A stretch of 64,000 nt of DNA from Lasioglossum baleicum. Lineage: Eukaryota > Arthropoda > Insecta > Hymenoptera > Halictidae. This document shows positions 8,724 through 18,257 of this stretch, in pieces. The notes under the pieces were generated by a model. It saw only the letters and a list, made by a program, of their open reading frames with translations, searched no databases and was not told the origin of the DNA. The stretch's first letter is position 1, and each line of letters opens with the position of its first letter. The DNA is taken from positions 1,302,001-1,366,000 of the forward strand of contig NW_027469086.1 in NCBI RefSeq assembly GCF_051020765.1. The letters run 5' to 3'. The position numbers were made by a program, and so were the translations under genes.

Positions 8724-10727
8724 AAGGGATGGGTATGGAAGGAACTGTTTCGGAAGAGTTAATACTCTGAAAATCCTTTTGTCGGATTTTGTCTAAGTCC
8801 CAAACGTGAAAGAAAAATTGGCCAGGGGTTCCCCGTAGGCGCTGGCCAGAGGTAATTTACCTGACTCGAAAATGTCCACTCGTTAATCGGCACTACCCAG
8901 CAGAGCAGACGAACTGGCCTCCGAGCCGGGTCACCGTGCGACAACGAGGGCACTATTAAAACAGTCACTTCACTTTAGACACTGATATGTTTCCTTTCAC
9001 AAACTGTCACTTTAACTTCGATAATCTTTTGACTAAGTGTCACCTCGTTGACGTATTGCCTCGGCGGAGCTGTAAGCTTCTCCCTTTGTGACCGAGGTTG
9101 AACACGTAAGCGAGAGCTCAATTATTTATTATTAATATTAAATGCGTTTATCTGATTTGGAAAAGTTATTATTTCCAAACGTCTACTCGTCAACCACTAC
9201 TTCTCAGCGGAGCGGACGAACTGACCTCCAAGCCGAGTTCTGTATGATTAACGAGGGCACGATTCGAATTTCGAAAAGAAACTGTCACTGGATTTAGTAG
9301 AATGATGTGGAAATTAACTTCACGTAGCACTGGTAAAATATAATATATATATTGAAATAAAGAACGTTGAGTACACTTGAGTATAAACTTGGTAGTATAA
9401 TAATAAATGAATTAAACGTAATAATCGTATACGGAGTATGAGTTAGTAAGAGTTAGAATTGGAATTGATTTAGGAATTGAATTGGAATGGATTTGGAATA
9501 GAATAGTAGAACAAACGTCGATGAACGTCGAAGCGCGAATTAGAAGAGCGCAGATCGACACGTCTGCTCGCTTCGCTGGCTTGGGCCAGACTGACTGATG
9601 TCGTTGTGTGAGAATGGAGTGAGCGCAGACCGACACGTCCGCTCACTTCGCTGGCTAGCACCAGACTGATGCAAGAGGCAGCTCTGCGTAGCCTCCTTCG
9701 CTCGGAGTGGGGGTTGCTGACGCTGCAGTCCCTTTGTCCTCGCTCGTCGGAGTGGTGACGGGTGCAAGACTGCTGACGTTGCAGTCTCTTTGTCCTCGCT
9801 CTCGACAGAGTAGTGACGCGTGCAAGACTGCTGACGTTGCGATCTCTTTGTTCTCGAGGTGGCGTTTACTCGAGCGGAGTTGAGGATTTGAACAAGTTGT
9901 AAGTGTAGATGAGGGTTTGAACAAGTGTTAAGTGTAGATGAGGGTTTAAACAAGTTATAAGTGTAGATGAGGGTTTGAACAAGTGTTAGGTCAGATTGAG
10001 AGTTTGGAGTGGTGGTTGGGTTTAGAACAATTGGGAGAGTCGAGATTTAAGTAGTGATGGGTATTAGAACAAGTTTAGGAAAAGTTGTGGGTGAAGTAGT
10101 GATGGGTTTAAGAGGTATTAGAATTAGAACAAGAGTTTGATAGCAATGGGTTTAAGAGATATTAGAATTAGAACAAGAGTTTGGTAGCGATGGGTTTAAG
10201 AGGTTGTTATGTACTTAATATTTAGTCTTAACCTAGAATCGAGGTACGGTCCTCGATTCGACCAACGTCGGAGGTCGTCCGACGTAACATCCTACAACAT
10301 ATTACTATATCCATTATTCATTAATCCAATTACTACTCCTATTATAATACTACTTACATATTGTATACCAGTGTACTTACCAGTTCTTATTTAATATATC
10401 GTTGTTATACCAGTGCTTCGATCTTGTTATTCTTGTGTTAGTTCAACACCATCTTCCAATTCAGTTCTTGCATCGAATATATTAAACTCGTGATATATCC
10501 GGACTTGGTCTAAAGTGCGCAGTGGAAACGCTGAGCCGCCAATAAGGAATTTGAAGCGAGTCATAGAGAAGTTCTCGTGCCACGTCTAGAATTGGTCTAA
10601 AGAGCGCAGTGGAAACGCTGAGCCGCCACTATAGACGTGAAGCGAGTTAACTACCTAAAAGGTTAATAACAAGTGGAAGTTCATTTTCATTATATTATTA
10701 ATATTCCATCATTACTATTCCTTACCC

Positions 10728-11246
10728 ATGCGACGCCCACGTCGAGCGGGACGCAAGTATCAACTTGCTAAATTGAGACGCGCGTTGAGAAATAAAGCGG
10801 TGCTCGATCAAATCATTGCCACTACCGAGTGGACAGAACTTCTGGGAACCACCGAGCACATTCCGTGTGACGCGTCCGATTACGTTTCTGTATACGGTTG
10901 CCCTTGCAACCCTCCTAAAGAGGTCAACCACGCGGACCTCTCGCGAGCTCCGACGCCAGTTCTGCATCCGGTCGATCGTCCAGAGGTGATCGACATAGCC
11001 GACGACGACGACAGCCAAGACACGATCATCGTTCCCAGGGTCCGTTGCCGAATCATCAGTGACGTTCCTCTGCCAACTCATCAACGTGTCGTCTTGCGGC
11101 CAGCATCCAAGGCCACTAACGTCGTCCCGAACCGAGCAGCAGCAGCTCTGCCAGATCTTCCCCACCTCGAGGACATCTGTATAGAAGACCCGATGTACGA
11201 CACCTACTGCCAGTACCGCCAGTTCCTGCTGCAACAATATTATTAG
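10728..11246 (+). CDS. LTR-encoded protein, A type (172 aa), copy in A0
   Basis: The ORF is complete although the LTR is truncated upstream. This is one of the more divergent A copies: Arg at residue 84 where A1 and A2 have Cys, Gln at 97, Ser at 111, Val at 122, Ala at 140. The basic start (MRRPRRAGRK), the WTELLGTTE/CDASDYVSVYGCPC core, the VIDIADDDDS motif (87-96) and the C-terminal LPDLPHLEDICIEDP are all kept. Absence of stops in a dead LTR fragment fits either recent insertion or selection before insertion. Confidence 0.75.
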   Translation: MRRPRRAGRKYQLAKLRRALRNKAVLDQIIATTEWTELLGTTEHIPCDASDYVSVYGCPCNPPKEVNHADLSRAPTPVLHPVDRPEVIDIADDDDSQDTIIVPRVRCRIISDVPLPTHQRVVLRPASKATNVVPNRAAAALPDLPHLEDICIEDPMYDTYCQYRQFLLQQYY

Positions 11247-11264
11247 GCGTTAATACAGCATTGC

Positions 11265-11271
11265 GGTGAGT
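11265..11271 (+). promoter_or_regulatory. Putative 5' splice site after the A LTR ORF
   Basis: GCG|GTGAGTCG begins 19 nt after the ORF stop. It is identical in all A LTRs (for example 18795, 26038, 31727, 35490, 39231, 45383). A pyrimidine-rich run ending acag lies near the LTR 3' edge (11502-11540) and could be an acceptor. Splicing is inferred only. Confidence 0.45.
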
Positions 11272-11554
11272 CGTATAATGTCTTGTATAATTGCTGAATC
11301 CTGTAAACTCACCGTTTTCGTTGCATCATCTCGCGCGTGATTCTTGTCGGACACTTCTTGTAACCGCGTCGGACGTTCTTTTCTTGACTGCATCATAGCA
11401 ATATCGGTTGTCCTAGTGCATATGACAGCCCGCGGCTGTCTCGGCACGAAAGACCACTCCTCATTTTAATCATAATATCTCAACCGTCCGTCTGTCACTG
11501 TTCTCTTTTCTCTCTCCTGGTACCTGTAACAAAAACACAGTGACGGACGTGACA

Positions 11555-12062
11555 GCAGCTGTCTCGCTGGGGTACGCACGACAATGCGTCTGTTGGACGG
11601 TAGGTACTCGTCCTTGATGATCCTACAGCGAACGTGCGGCAAGATTGTGGTGCTCCTGCTGTCATCGTCATCAGAGCTGGTGACGAGATCAATGACCTCG
11701 TAACGAACGGCAGGCGGGTTGTTGTTGTCACTGGACAGGTTTATGGTATTCCTGACGTCGTCGTCGTCGTCGTCAGAGATGTCAACGAGATCGGCTATCT
11801 CGTAGCGACCAGCAGACGGTTTGGTGACAGGTGAAGAACGCGAGAGGTCCGCGTGGTCGACCTCTGTGTTCGGAATCGGACGGCACGGACAACCGTATAC
11901 CGATACGTAATCTGACGCGTCGCACTCGATATTCTCGGTCGTTCCGAGAAGTTCAGTCCAATCAGTCGAACTTAAGACGCGGTTTAAGATGGCTGTTTGA
12001 TTTAATGCCCGTTTGAACTTGGCCAGTTGATACTTTCGGCCTGCACGACGTGTACGACGCAT
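11555..12062 (-). pseudogene. LTR-encoded protein, B type, truncated by A0
   Basis: Start ATG is at 12062. Codons match the B1 protein up to TPARQL, after which the frame runs into A0 LTR sequence to an accidental stop at 11466. The C-terminal motif LPHLDEIC is therefore lost. Both SUMO-interacting-like motifs remain. Confidence 0.8.
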
Positions 12063-13570
12063 AAGGGATGGGTATGGAAGGAACTGTTTCGGAAGAGTTA
12101 ATACTCTGAAAATCCTTTTGTCGGATTTTGTCTAAGTCCCAAACGTGAAAGAAAAATTGGCCAGGGGTTCCCCGTAGGCGCTGGCCAGAGGTAATTTACC
12201 TGACTCGAAAATGTCCACTCGTTAATCGGCACTACCCAGCAGAGCAGACGAACTGGCCTCCGAGCCGGGTCACCGTGCGACAACGAGGGCACTATTAAAA
12301 CAGTCACTTCACTTTAGACACTGATATGTTTCCTTTCACAAACTGTCACTTTAACTTCGATAATCTTTTGACTAAGTGTCACCTCGTTGACGTATTGCCT
12401 CGGCGGAGCTGTAAGCTTCTCCCTTTGTGACCGAGGTTGAACACGTAAGCGAGAGCTCAATTATTTATTATTAATATTAAATGCGTTTATCTGATTTGGA
12501 AAGTTATTATTTCCAAACGTCTACTCGTCAACCACTACTTCTCAGCGGAGCGGACGAACTGACCTCCAAGCCGAGTTCTGTATGATTAACGAGGGCACGA
12601 TTCGAATTTCGAAAAGAAACTGTCACTGGATTTAGTAGAATGATGTGGAAATTAACTTCACGTAGCACTGGTAAAATATAATATATATATTGAAATAAAG
12701 AACGTTGAGTACACTTGAGTATAAACTTGGTAGTATAATAATAAATGAATTAAACGTAATAATCGTATACGGAGTATGAGTTAGTAAGAGTTAGAATTGG
12801 AATTGATTTAGGAATTGAATTGGAATGGATTTGGAATAGAATAGTAGAACAAACGTCGATGAACGTCGATGCGCGAATTAGAAGAGCGCAGATCGACACG
12901 TCTGCTCGCTTCGCTGGCTTGGGCCAGACTGACTGATGTCGTTGTGTGAGAATGGAGTGAGCGCAGACCGACACGTCCGCTCACTTCGCTGGCTAGCACC
13001 AGACTGATGCAAGAGGCAGCTCTGCGTAGCCTCCTTCGCTCGGAGTGGGGGTTGCTGACGCTGCAGTCCCTTTGTCCTCGCTCGTCGGAGTGGTGACGGG
13101 TGCAAGACTGCTGACGTTGCAGTCTCTTTGTCCTCGCTCTCGACAGAGTGGTGACGCGTGCAAGACTGCTGACGTTGCGATCTCTTTGTTCTCGAGGTGG
13201 CGTTTACTCGAGCGGAGTTGAGGATTTGAACAAGTTGTAAGTGTAGATGAGGGTTTGAACAAGTGTTAAGTGTAGATTGAGAGTTTGGAGTGGTGGTTGG
13301 GTTTAGAACAATTGGGAGAGTCGAGATTTAAGTAGTGATGGGTATTAGAACAAGTTTAGGAAAAGTTGTGGGTGAAGTAGTGATGGGTTTAAGAGGTATT
13401 AGAATTAGAACAAGAGTTTGATAGCAATGGGTTTAAGAGATATTAGAATTAGAACAAGAGTTTGGTAGCGATGGGTTTAAGAGGTTGTTATGTACTTAAT
13501 ATTTAGTCTTAACCTAGAATCGAGGTACGGTCCTCGATTCGACCAACGTCGGAGGTCGTCCGACGTAACA
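11555..13570 (-). repeat. B2 3' LTR, interrupted
   Basis: Colinear with 8215-10289 of the B1 5' LTR. It has fewer gtgtagatgagggtttgaac units than B1 (one fewer pair near 13245-13275), so this tract varies in copy number. The right end cgtaaca is at 13570. The two terminal dyads of the B LTR are present at 13517-13566. Confidence 0.9.
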
Positions 13571-13643
13571 CCTCCCTCGCCGGAGAAGAGATTTCTCGGA
13601 GTGAAATCTCTCGGTCCGAGGTTGTGTTCGGTGAACGCTCGCA

Positions 13644-15708
13644 TTACAATTTTTGGTTTTGAGACGCATCGTTAGTGAGCGATCCGCGCAGGGAGCTCAG
13701 TTCTCGGCGCACGTTGACTGTATTAACAGTACGAAACACTGGATGCACTGAGATGTTGTCTGATTCTGCGCGAGGAGTTGGGGTAGGTTTCGCAATGTCC
13801 GACAGTCTATAATCGCAATGTTCATTATTTGACTGTCTTTTATTGGGGTCTTGGGAGGGAATGGGCTCACTTATGTCATTTTCACTTTCACTTTTCCGAT
13901 ATCTGACAGCGTATGTGTATGTTTCGTCTCTTTGTTTCAGGAAAATGAAGAATCTTGTCAAGGAACTCCAGATGGCGACGATGAGGTGGAGGCTCCAGCC
14001 GTATAACGAATGGAGAGCGATGCCATTGATGATTGTGCTGATAATAGTTTTTATTGTGCGAATTGCCACATATATTCCTATTAATCCAGCGGTTACGGAT
14101 CCGAACGTGGTAAATCCTGACCATAACTTCTGTGCGGTAGATTCAGCTATTTGTTGAAGCGACTCTTCGTCGAGCAGGTTGAACATGTTAATATTTCCTG
14201 CTGCGTATTGTCTACCTGAGGCGCCTTGTGCAATAGTATTTATTACGGCTACCTTTTCTACAGGGAACATTATGTGATCCTGCAGTTTGTCGAGGTCGTC
14301 TTGCGAATATATGCCTCCAGTCGCGAGGTTTTTGGGGTCCACGTATTTCCATGTGGCCTTAGAGATTGGATGGAGTTCTGACGGTGCAATAGTTTCTGTT
14401 AGTGATGGAGTGAGTCGGTACCATGTTCCATGTATTCTGTAATATGGAGATAGTAACTCGCTGCACGGCTTCTCTGTACCGGTGTTTGAAATAATGTGGT
14501 CCTTTGGTTTCAGGAATCTTGAAGAATTCTTGTACGTGACGGGCAGTTCGTCATAACAGCGTTCCGTTTTCCGGATCTGGACTGTCACTGGGATACATTT
14601 GATAATATGGACCACTTCACCTGCTGGGACTGCAATAAATCCAGCGTCTTTCATGATGGCGGTTGCCACTTCTTCAGGGGCTGTGTGCAGCTGAGTGAGT
14701 GCGTTCTGGAGAATTTGTCGTTCTAGTTCGCACTTTTGACGAATGACGTCCTTATATAGTTGAGAAAATTGTGTACGGAGATGTTTCTCTACGTAGACGA
14801 ATTTGCTGTTGACATAGGTGAATATGTCGAGATTGTTGACGAGGGTGGGTGACTTCTCCTTGAATTTCCCTGACTTCCCCGTTTCTAGTATGAACAGTTT
14901 TGGATGTTCTGTACGGATTATGATAAATCCGCAGACTGAAGATCGTCCTGTCTCGGTTAGTGCAAATGTTGTATCCTGAGAGGCAACTGTATACAAGGTT
15001 GGCGAGGATTTTAACTGTGGGGATAGCTTGGTCGCTAGCCCTTCGTATAGAACATCGTAGTTGTTGAATCTGCATGAATCTGTTGGTGCGGGTTCCCAGA
15101 ATGTGTATCCGTCCTGTGAATCGAGGCAGTTGCCTTTCTGAAGAGGACAGGTTTGTCCGGATTGTAAATGAATTTGTGCTGTGGATAGCTTTATCGGTGC
15201 AATGTAGTCCCGTATCGTGATGCGTATTATGGCTTGCACCACGACGTCCGTCCAGGTTCCAAAAGGATCGTTGTAGGTTGTGCCTGAGCAGCTTCCGTCA
15301 TTCTTGATTTCTCCTGCCATTGTGAGGCTACGAGAGGTTGTGGAATTTGGCTGGACTCCTGTGATCTGTGCCGCTGGCGTAATATACAGAGTTCCGGTAG
15401 TGTGTAGATTAGAGCATGTTTCACTGGTGGTGGTTAGGAGATACTCTTGTCTACCATTGGCGACGACGGAATTATGCGAATGCATGCCACAGTAGTAGAT
15501 CGTTCTGTCTATTTCAATGTGGCATTGGAGGACTCGGGCTTGCGAAAACTCGGCTAGCTGCAGAAGTTGAATTCGCTCTAAACTCTCGATCGGTGTGACA
15601 TCTTCGGGTTCGCAATTCAGGTTATCGATGGTAGAGTACGTAGTGACGTTGATTGTCGGTCCACCGCAATCATATCCAATGAGGGTATAAACTTGCGTGG
15701 TAATGGTG
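13644..15708 (-). pseudogene. env: B2 env-like glycoprotein, N-terminus removed by C0 insertion
   Basis: The frame is open from the break at 15708 to the stop at 13644, about 688 codons. It begins just after the signal peptide with YDCGG, followed by CGMHSHNSVV, many paired Cys and several N-x-S/T sites. It keeps the part missing from B1: the stalk (ATGGIYSQDDLDKLQDH), a long hydrophobic/amphipathic region near residues 510-570 with a probable transmembrane anchor (HLIVAIWSSLTRFFIF), and a polar tail ending RRELSSLRG plus 14 residues. This is the type of env that was spliced into B1. The conserved GYDCGG...LNVTTYS and CGMHSH motifs recall chuvirus-like glycoproteins captured by arthropod retroelements; this is from memory and untested. 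Confidence 0.8.
15705..15708. other. Left target-site copy (ggtg) of the C array
   Basis: These four bases of B2 env directly precede the C0 LTR start TGTCACG. The matching copy should follow the right end of the array outside the window. Confidence 0.55.
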
Positions 15709-16152
15709 TGTCACGTCCTGGCGGGGCTATAAAAGCAAGAGAAGAGAATACCGCGGCCCGGCTACTCTACTCTTCCACTGACTGACATTTAATAAAAGTG
15801 TTGGTCTTTTTATCAACAGACTAGGACCCGATGCCGACACCTGCATGCAGTCTTACACAGATGAATGATGCACGCGACCCTGAAACATACGCGGTAATAT
15901 GTTCCACTTACTTTTACGCTTCGCTTGTTTGTCGATTGACACGAGACATGAATTCGCAACGGATGAACAGCTACGGTTGCGCTGATGGCCTTGAATACGG
16001 TCCGCTCTGCTTGACAGGGGTTGATCCAAATGGCTGGAAACGACCTTCAAGGATTGACGACTGCGCCAAACTCTGTCACGTCAATATTTGACAGGAACGA
16101 CCTCCAATGATTGACAGCTGGCTGCTACGGTATTGTAGACGGATGCGCTCGT

Positions 16153-16340
16153 TGAGGAAACGGGCGTGGACGCTGTACGATACCGTGAATCTAACTCACG
16201 AATATCGTCCGCGTGATTGACGATATTTTAACTAGCGAAAACGGGCGTGGACGCTGTGCGATCCCGCGAATTTATCTCGCGAATATCGTCCGCGTGGTTG
16301 ACGATATTTTGATTCGAGAAAACGGACGTGGATGCTGCGG
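16153..16340. repeat. 81-bp tandem repeat in the C LTR
   Basis: Two full units and a partial third, each starting g(g/a)aaacggGCGTGG and containing cgaatatcgtccgcgtg and gacgatatttt. Each unit also holds small dyads such as cgcgaatttatctcgcg. It is present in all three C LTRs. Function unknown. Confidence 0.75.
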
Positions 16341-16700
16341 AGCTTGCTATGCGAGCAAGTCTATCACTATCACGCACGTACGCGAACACGTAACAGGAAA
16401 TTGAATAAGGAATACTATTCGCGAACTTTCCAGTGAGAACTCTATCTCTAACTAACAACGTGTCACTTCAAACTACGAAGTTAGGAGCAAGGAAATAATA
16501 ATTGGGATTTAGATTGACTCTGGTAAAACAAAGTATATTATAAACGTAAAAGAATACAACGGTAAAGATGCTTATTATTAACGAAATCGAAATACGTACT
16601 AAGTACGAAATATGAAACGCAATAAAAATGTTTAATTGAATAAACGAAGTAATATTTGAATTAAACGAATAAGAATACGATATTACTGAATGGTATTAGG

Positions 16701-16778
16701 GACTGTGTCTAAACAGTATGGATTTGGAAAGATTGTGTCTAAACAATCTGGATTTGGAAAGACTATGTCTAAATAGTC
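16701..16778. repeat. Three tandem 30-bp hairpin units with constant loop in the C LTR
   Basis: The units share the loop tgtctaaa but have different matched stems: ACTG/CAGT (16702-16717), GATTG/CAATC (16731-16748) and GACTA/TAGTC (16761-16778). Stem changes are compensatory between units two and three at two base pairs. The same array is in the other C LTRs near 50656-50735 and 57836-57915. Confidence 0.8.
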
Positions 16779-17118
16779 TGGACTTGGAAGATTGACGAAA
16801 ACTCGACTGACCCACTCGGGTCCCCGGAGAGGACTGGGGAAAATCGAACGTTCGTCGACGAACAACGTTCGTCCGAAAAATGCTGACTTCGCAAAAGGGG
16901 ACCGTGTCCTCTTTGTGCCGGTCTTCGTCGTAAACAGCGCGATGGCCGCCGCACTAGAGTCAGCAGTTTTCGTTCCCAGTGGTGCAGGACTCGAAAATTA
17001 AGTGGTAACCATTGGCGTACCTATTTATTTATTTAAATAAATTGGGACTTAGAATATTTTCGAGCGCTTGCTCTTGCAAGGCGTTTCGATGTAAATTTAT
17101 ATGTCATATGATTAGTTG

Positions 17119-17122
17119 ACAT
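17119..17122. other. Target-site duplication acat (left) of A1
   Basis: acat precedes the A1 5' LTR and is repeated at 35782-35785 after the A1 3' LTR. Removing A1 plus one copy restores the C LTR as seen uninterrupted at 51071-51080. Confidence 0.93.
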
Positions 17123-17342
17123 TGTTACGTCGTCCGATGTACGACGTTGGCCTTGTACACACATTATGTATTCAAGGTCAGATCTGCATAAGATCCATAC
17201 ACCGTCCCCTAGACATAAGAACATAATATTAAGATCTCATATATTCTATTGTTCTAATCCTTATCTCCGTCTCTATCCATCACCATAACTCCACCTTGAT
17301 CAACACCTTACCTCAGTTTCAACCCATCACCACGACACATAA

Positions 17343-17359
17343 TGCAATAAAGTATTGCA
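17343..17359 (+). terminator. Poly(A) signal inside a perfect hairpin, A LTR
   Basis: TGCAATA-aag-TATTGCA forms a 7-bp stem with a 3-nt loop and contains AATAAA at 17346-17351. It lies about 220 bp from the LTR start and is identical in each complete A LTR (for example 24592, 30281, 34037). If it is the true signal, U3 and R are short and the LTR ORF lies in U5. Retroviral poly(A) hairpins offer a parallel. Confidence 0.5.
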
Positions 17360-17404
17360 TCACTCTGGAAGCATCTAGAAGCTTCTAGAAACGTCGAGAA
17401 GTCC

Positions 17405-17575
17405 AAAGACTGCTGCATCAGCAGTCCCACGCTCGTAGAGGGCAATAGGACAGCCACGAGACTGCAGCGTCAGCAGAAATGCACGTGCAGTCCCCGGGAG
17501 CGAAGATGCTGCTGCGTCAGCGGTTCTCCCACTCCGACGACTGAAGAACAAAGAGACTGCAGCGTCAGCTATCCC
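17405..17575. repeat. Repeated GACTGCAGCGTCAGC motifs in the A LTR
   Basis: Copies at 17408-17426 (a perfect dyad, GACTGCTG-cat-CAGCAGTC), 17460-17476, 17509-17524 and 17555-17570, separated by unrelated sequence. B LTRs carry the same motif two or three times in the same sense. They may be binding sites for a host factor; TGACG on the opposite strand resembles a CRE half-site. Confidence 0.6.
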
Positions 17576-18034
17576 CACTCCGAACGAAGGAGGCAAGGCA
17601 GAGCGGACGCTTGCATCAGTCCGCCTCCGACCGGCGACTCGAGCAGTCGTGCCAACCTGGCCTCAGCCGCCAGTCCGGCTTCTTCCGACTTCAAGAGCAG
17701 ACGTGTTCAGTCTAGCTCCGCGAAAGTGAAGTGTGTCGATCCTTCACTCCTAATTCCAATTCCAATTCCAATTCTAACTCTAACTCAACTCAACTCAACT
17801 CCTAATTCTCATACATTATTCCTACAACATATTACTATATCCATTATTCATTAATCCAATTACTACTCCTATTATAATATTACTTACATATTGTATACCA
17901 GTGCACTTACCAGTTCTTATTTAATATATCGTTGTTATACCAGTGCTTCGATCTTGTTATTCTTGTGTTAGTTCAACACCATCTTCCAATTCAGTTCTTG
18001 CATCGAATATATTAAACTCGTGACATATCCGGAC

Positions 18035-18178
18035 TTGGTCTAAAGTGCGCAGTGGAAACGCTGAGCCGCCAATAAGGAATTTGAAGCGAGTCATAGAGAA
18101 GTTCTCGTGCCACGTCTAGAATTGGTCTAAAGTGCGCAGTGGAAACGCTGAGCCGCCACTATAGACGTGAAGCGAGTT
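18035..18178. repeat. 87-bp direct repeat upstream of the A LTR ORF
   Basis: Two copies start ttggtctaaag(t/a)gcgcagtgg and share aaacgctgagccgcca and a downstream aagcgagt. The second ends about 80 bp before the ORF start. B LTRs have an analogous but different pair of repeats upstream of their ORF. A promoter or RNA-element role is possible. Confidence 0.7.
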
Positions 18179-18257
18179 AACTACCAAAAAGGTTAATAAC
18201 AAGTGGAAGTTCATTTTCATTATATTATTAATATTCCATCATTACTATTCCTTACCC

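Larger units (their letters stand above)
1..10289 (-). mobile_element. B1: env-bearing Ty3/gypsy-like LTR retrotransposon, left end cut by window
   Basis: The element reads on the minus strand. From right to left it has a 5' LTR (7857-10289), tRNA-Ser-type PBS (7834-7851), gag (6306-7727), one long chimeric protease/env/integrase-end ORF (2170-6219), an env C-terminal tail remnant (1913-2169), a short purine tract and a 3' LTR (1-1839). About 593 bp of the 3' LTR lie outside the window, judged by alignment to the 5' LTR. RT and RNase H are absent, so B1 is non-autonomous. Its right flank is an A-family LTR starting tcct at 10290, so B1 is younger than A0. The matching left target-site copy is outside the window. 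The two LTRs differ at only a few positions where I compared them, so insertion is fairly recent. Confidence 0.9.
7857..10289 (-). repeat. B1 5' LTR (2433 bp, complete)
   Basis: Ends are TGTTACG...CGTAACA. In element sense it begins with two consecutive dyads: ACGTCGG/CCGACGT (10265-10285) and a perfect 9-bp pair GAATCGAGG/CCTCGATTC (10236-10259). It then has pyrimidine/purine-rich tandem repeats (9890-10205), motifs like GACTGCAACGTCAGCAG (9690-9850), an AT-rich part with AATAAA on the minus strand (about 9123), two direct repeats with a CGGAGG..AGTTCGTC core (8879-9260), the LTR ORF (8121-8723) and a GTGAG donor-like site. No further gene is seen in the remainder. Confidence 0.95.
10290..11554 (+). 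repeat. A0: right part of an A-family LTR
   Basis: The sequence matches A LTRs from cctacaacatattac (compare 17821) to the LTR end at cggacgtgaca. The left part was displaced by B1 and lies outside the window. Immediately to the right is B LTR sequence starting gcag (11555-11558), the likely 4-bp target duplication, so A0 inserted into the LTR of B2. Whether A0 was a solo LTR or a whole element cannot be seen here. Confidence 0.85.
11555..15708 (-). mobile_element. B2: older B-family element, fragment
   Basis: The remaining part is most of the 3' LTR (11555-13570) and the 3' half of env (13571-15708). Its left end is cut by A0, which is in turn cut by B1. Its right end is cut by the C array: the B sequence stops at ggtg (15705-15708), the probable target duplication of C0. 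The rest of B2 should lie to the right of the window. It is the oldest layer seen here. Confidence 0.88.
15709..17122 (-). repeat. C0 3' LTR, left part (before A1)
   Basis: Starts TGTCACG on + (element-sense end CGTGACA). From left to right it holds a TATAAAAG on the + strand (15729-15736), a PBS/LTR-junction-like relic (16058-16080), an 81-bp tandem repeat with gaaaacgggcgtgg (16153-16340), AT-rich sequence (16480-16690), and three tandem hairpins (16701-16778). No ORF related to the A/B LTR protein was found. Broken by A1 at acat (17119-17122). Confidence 0.92.

Noticed and set aside
10722..11237. Minus-strand ORF of 171 codons opposite the LTR ORF
   Set aside because: It is the complement of the LTR ORF. 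The plus frame has A/B conservation at the protein level, and in other A copies the minus frame is broken into shorter pieces.
15831..16091. 86-codon + strand ORF in the C LTR
   Set aside because: It is antisense to the element and has no counterpart in A or B. Cannot be supported beyond being open in identical copies.
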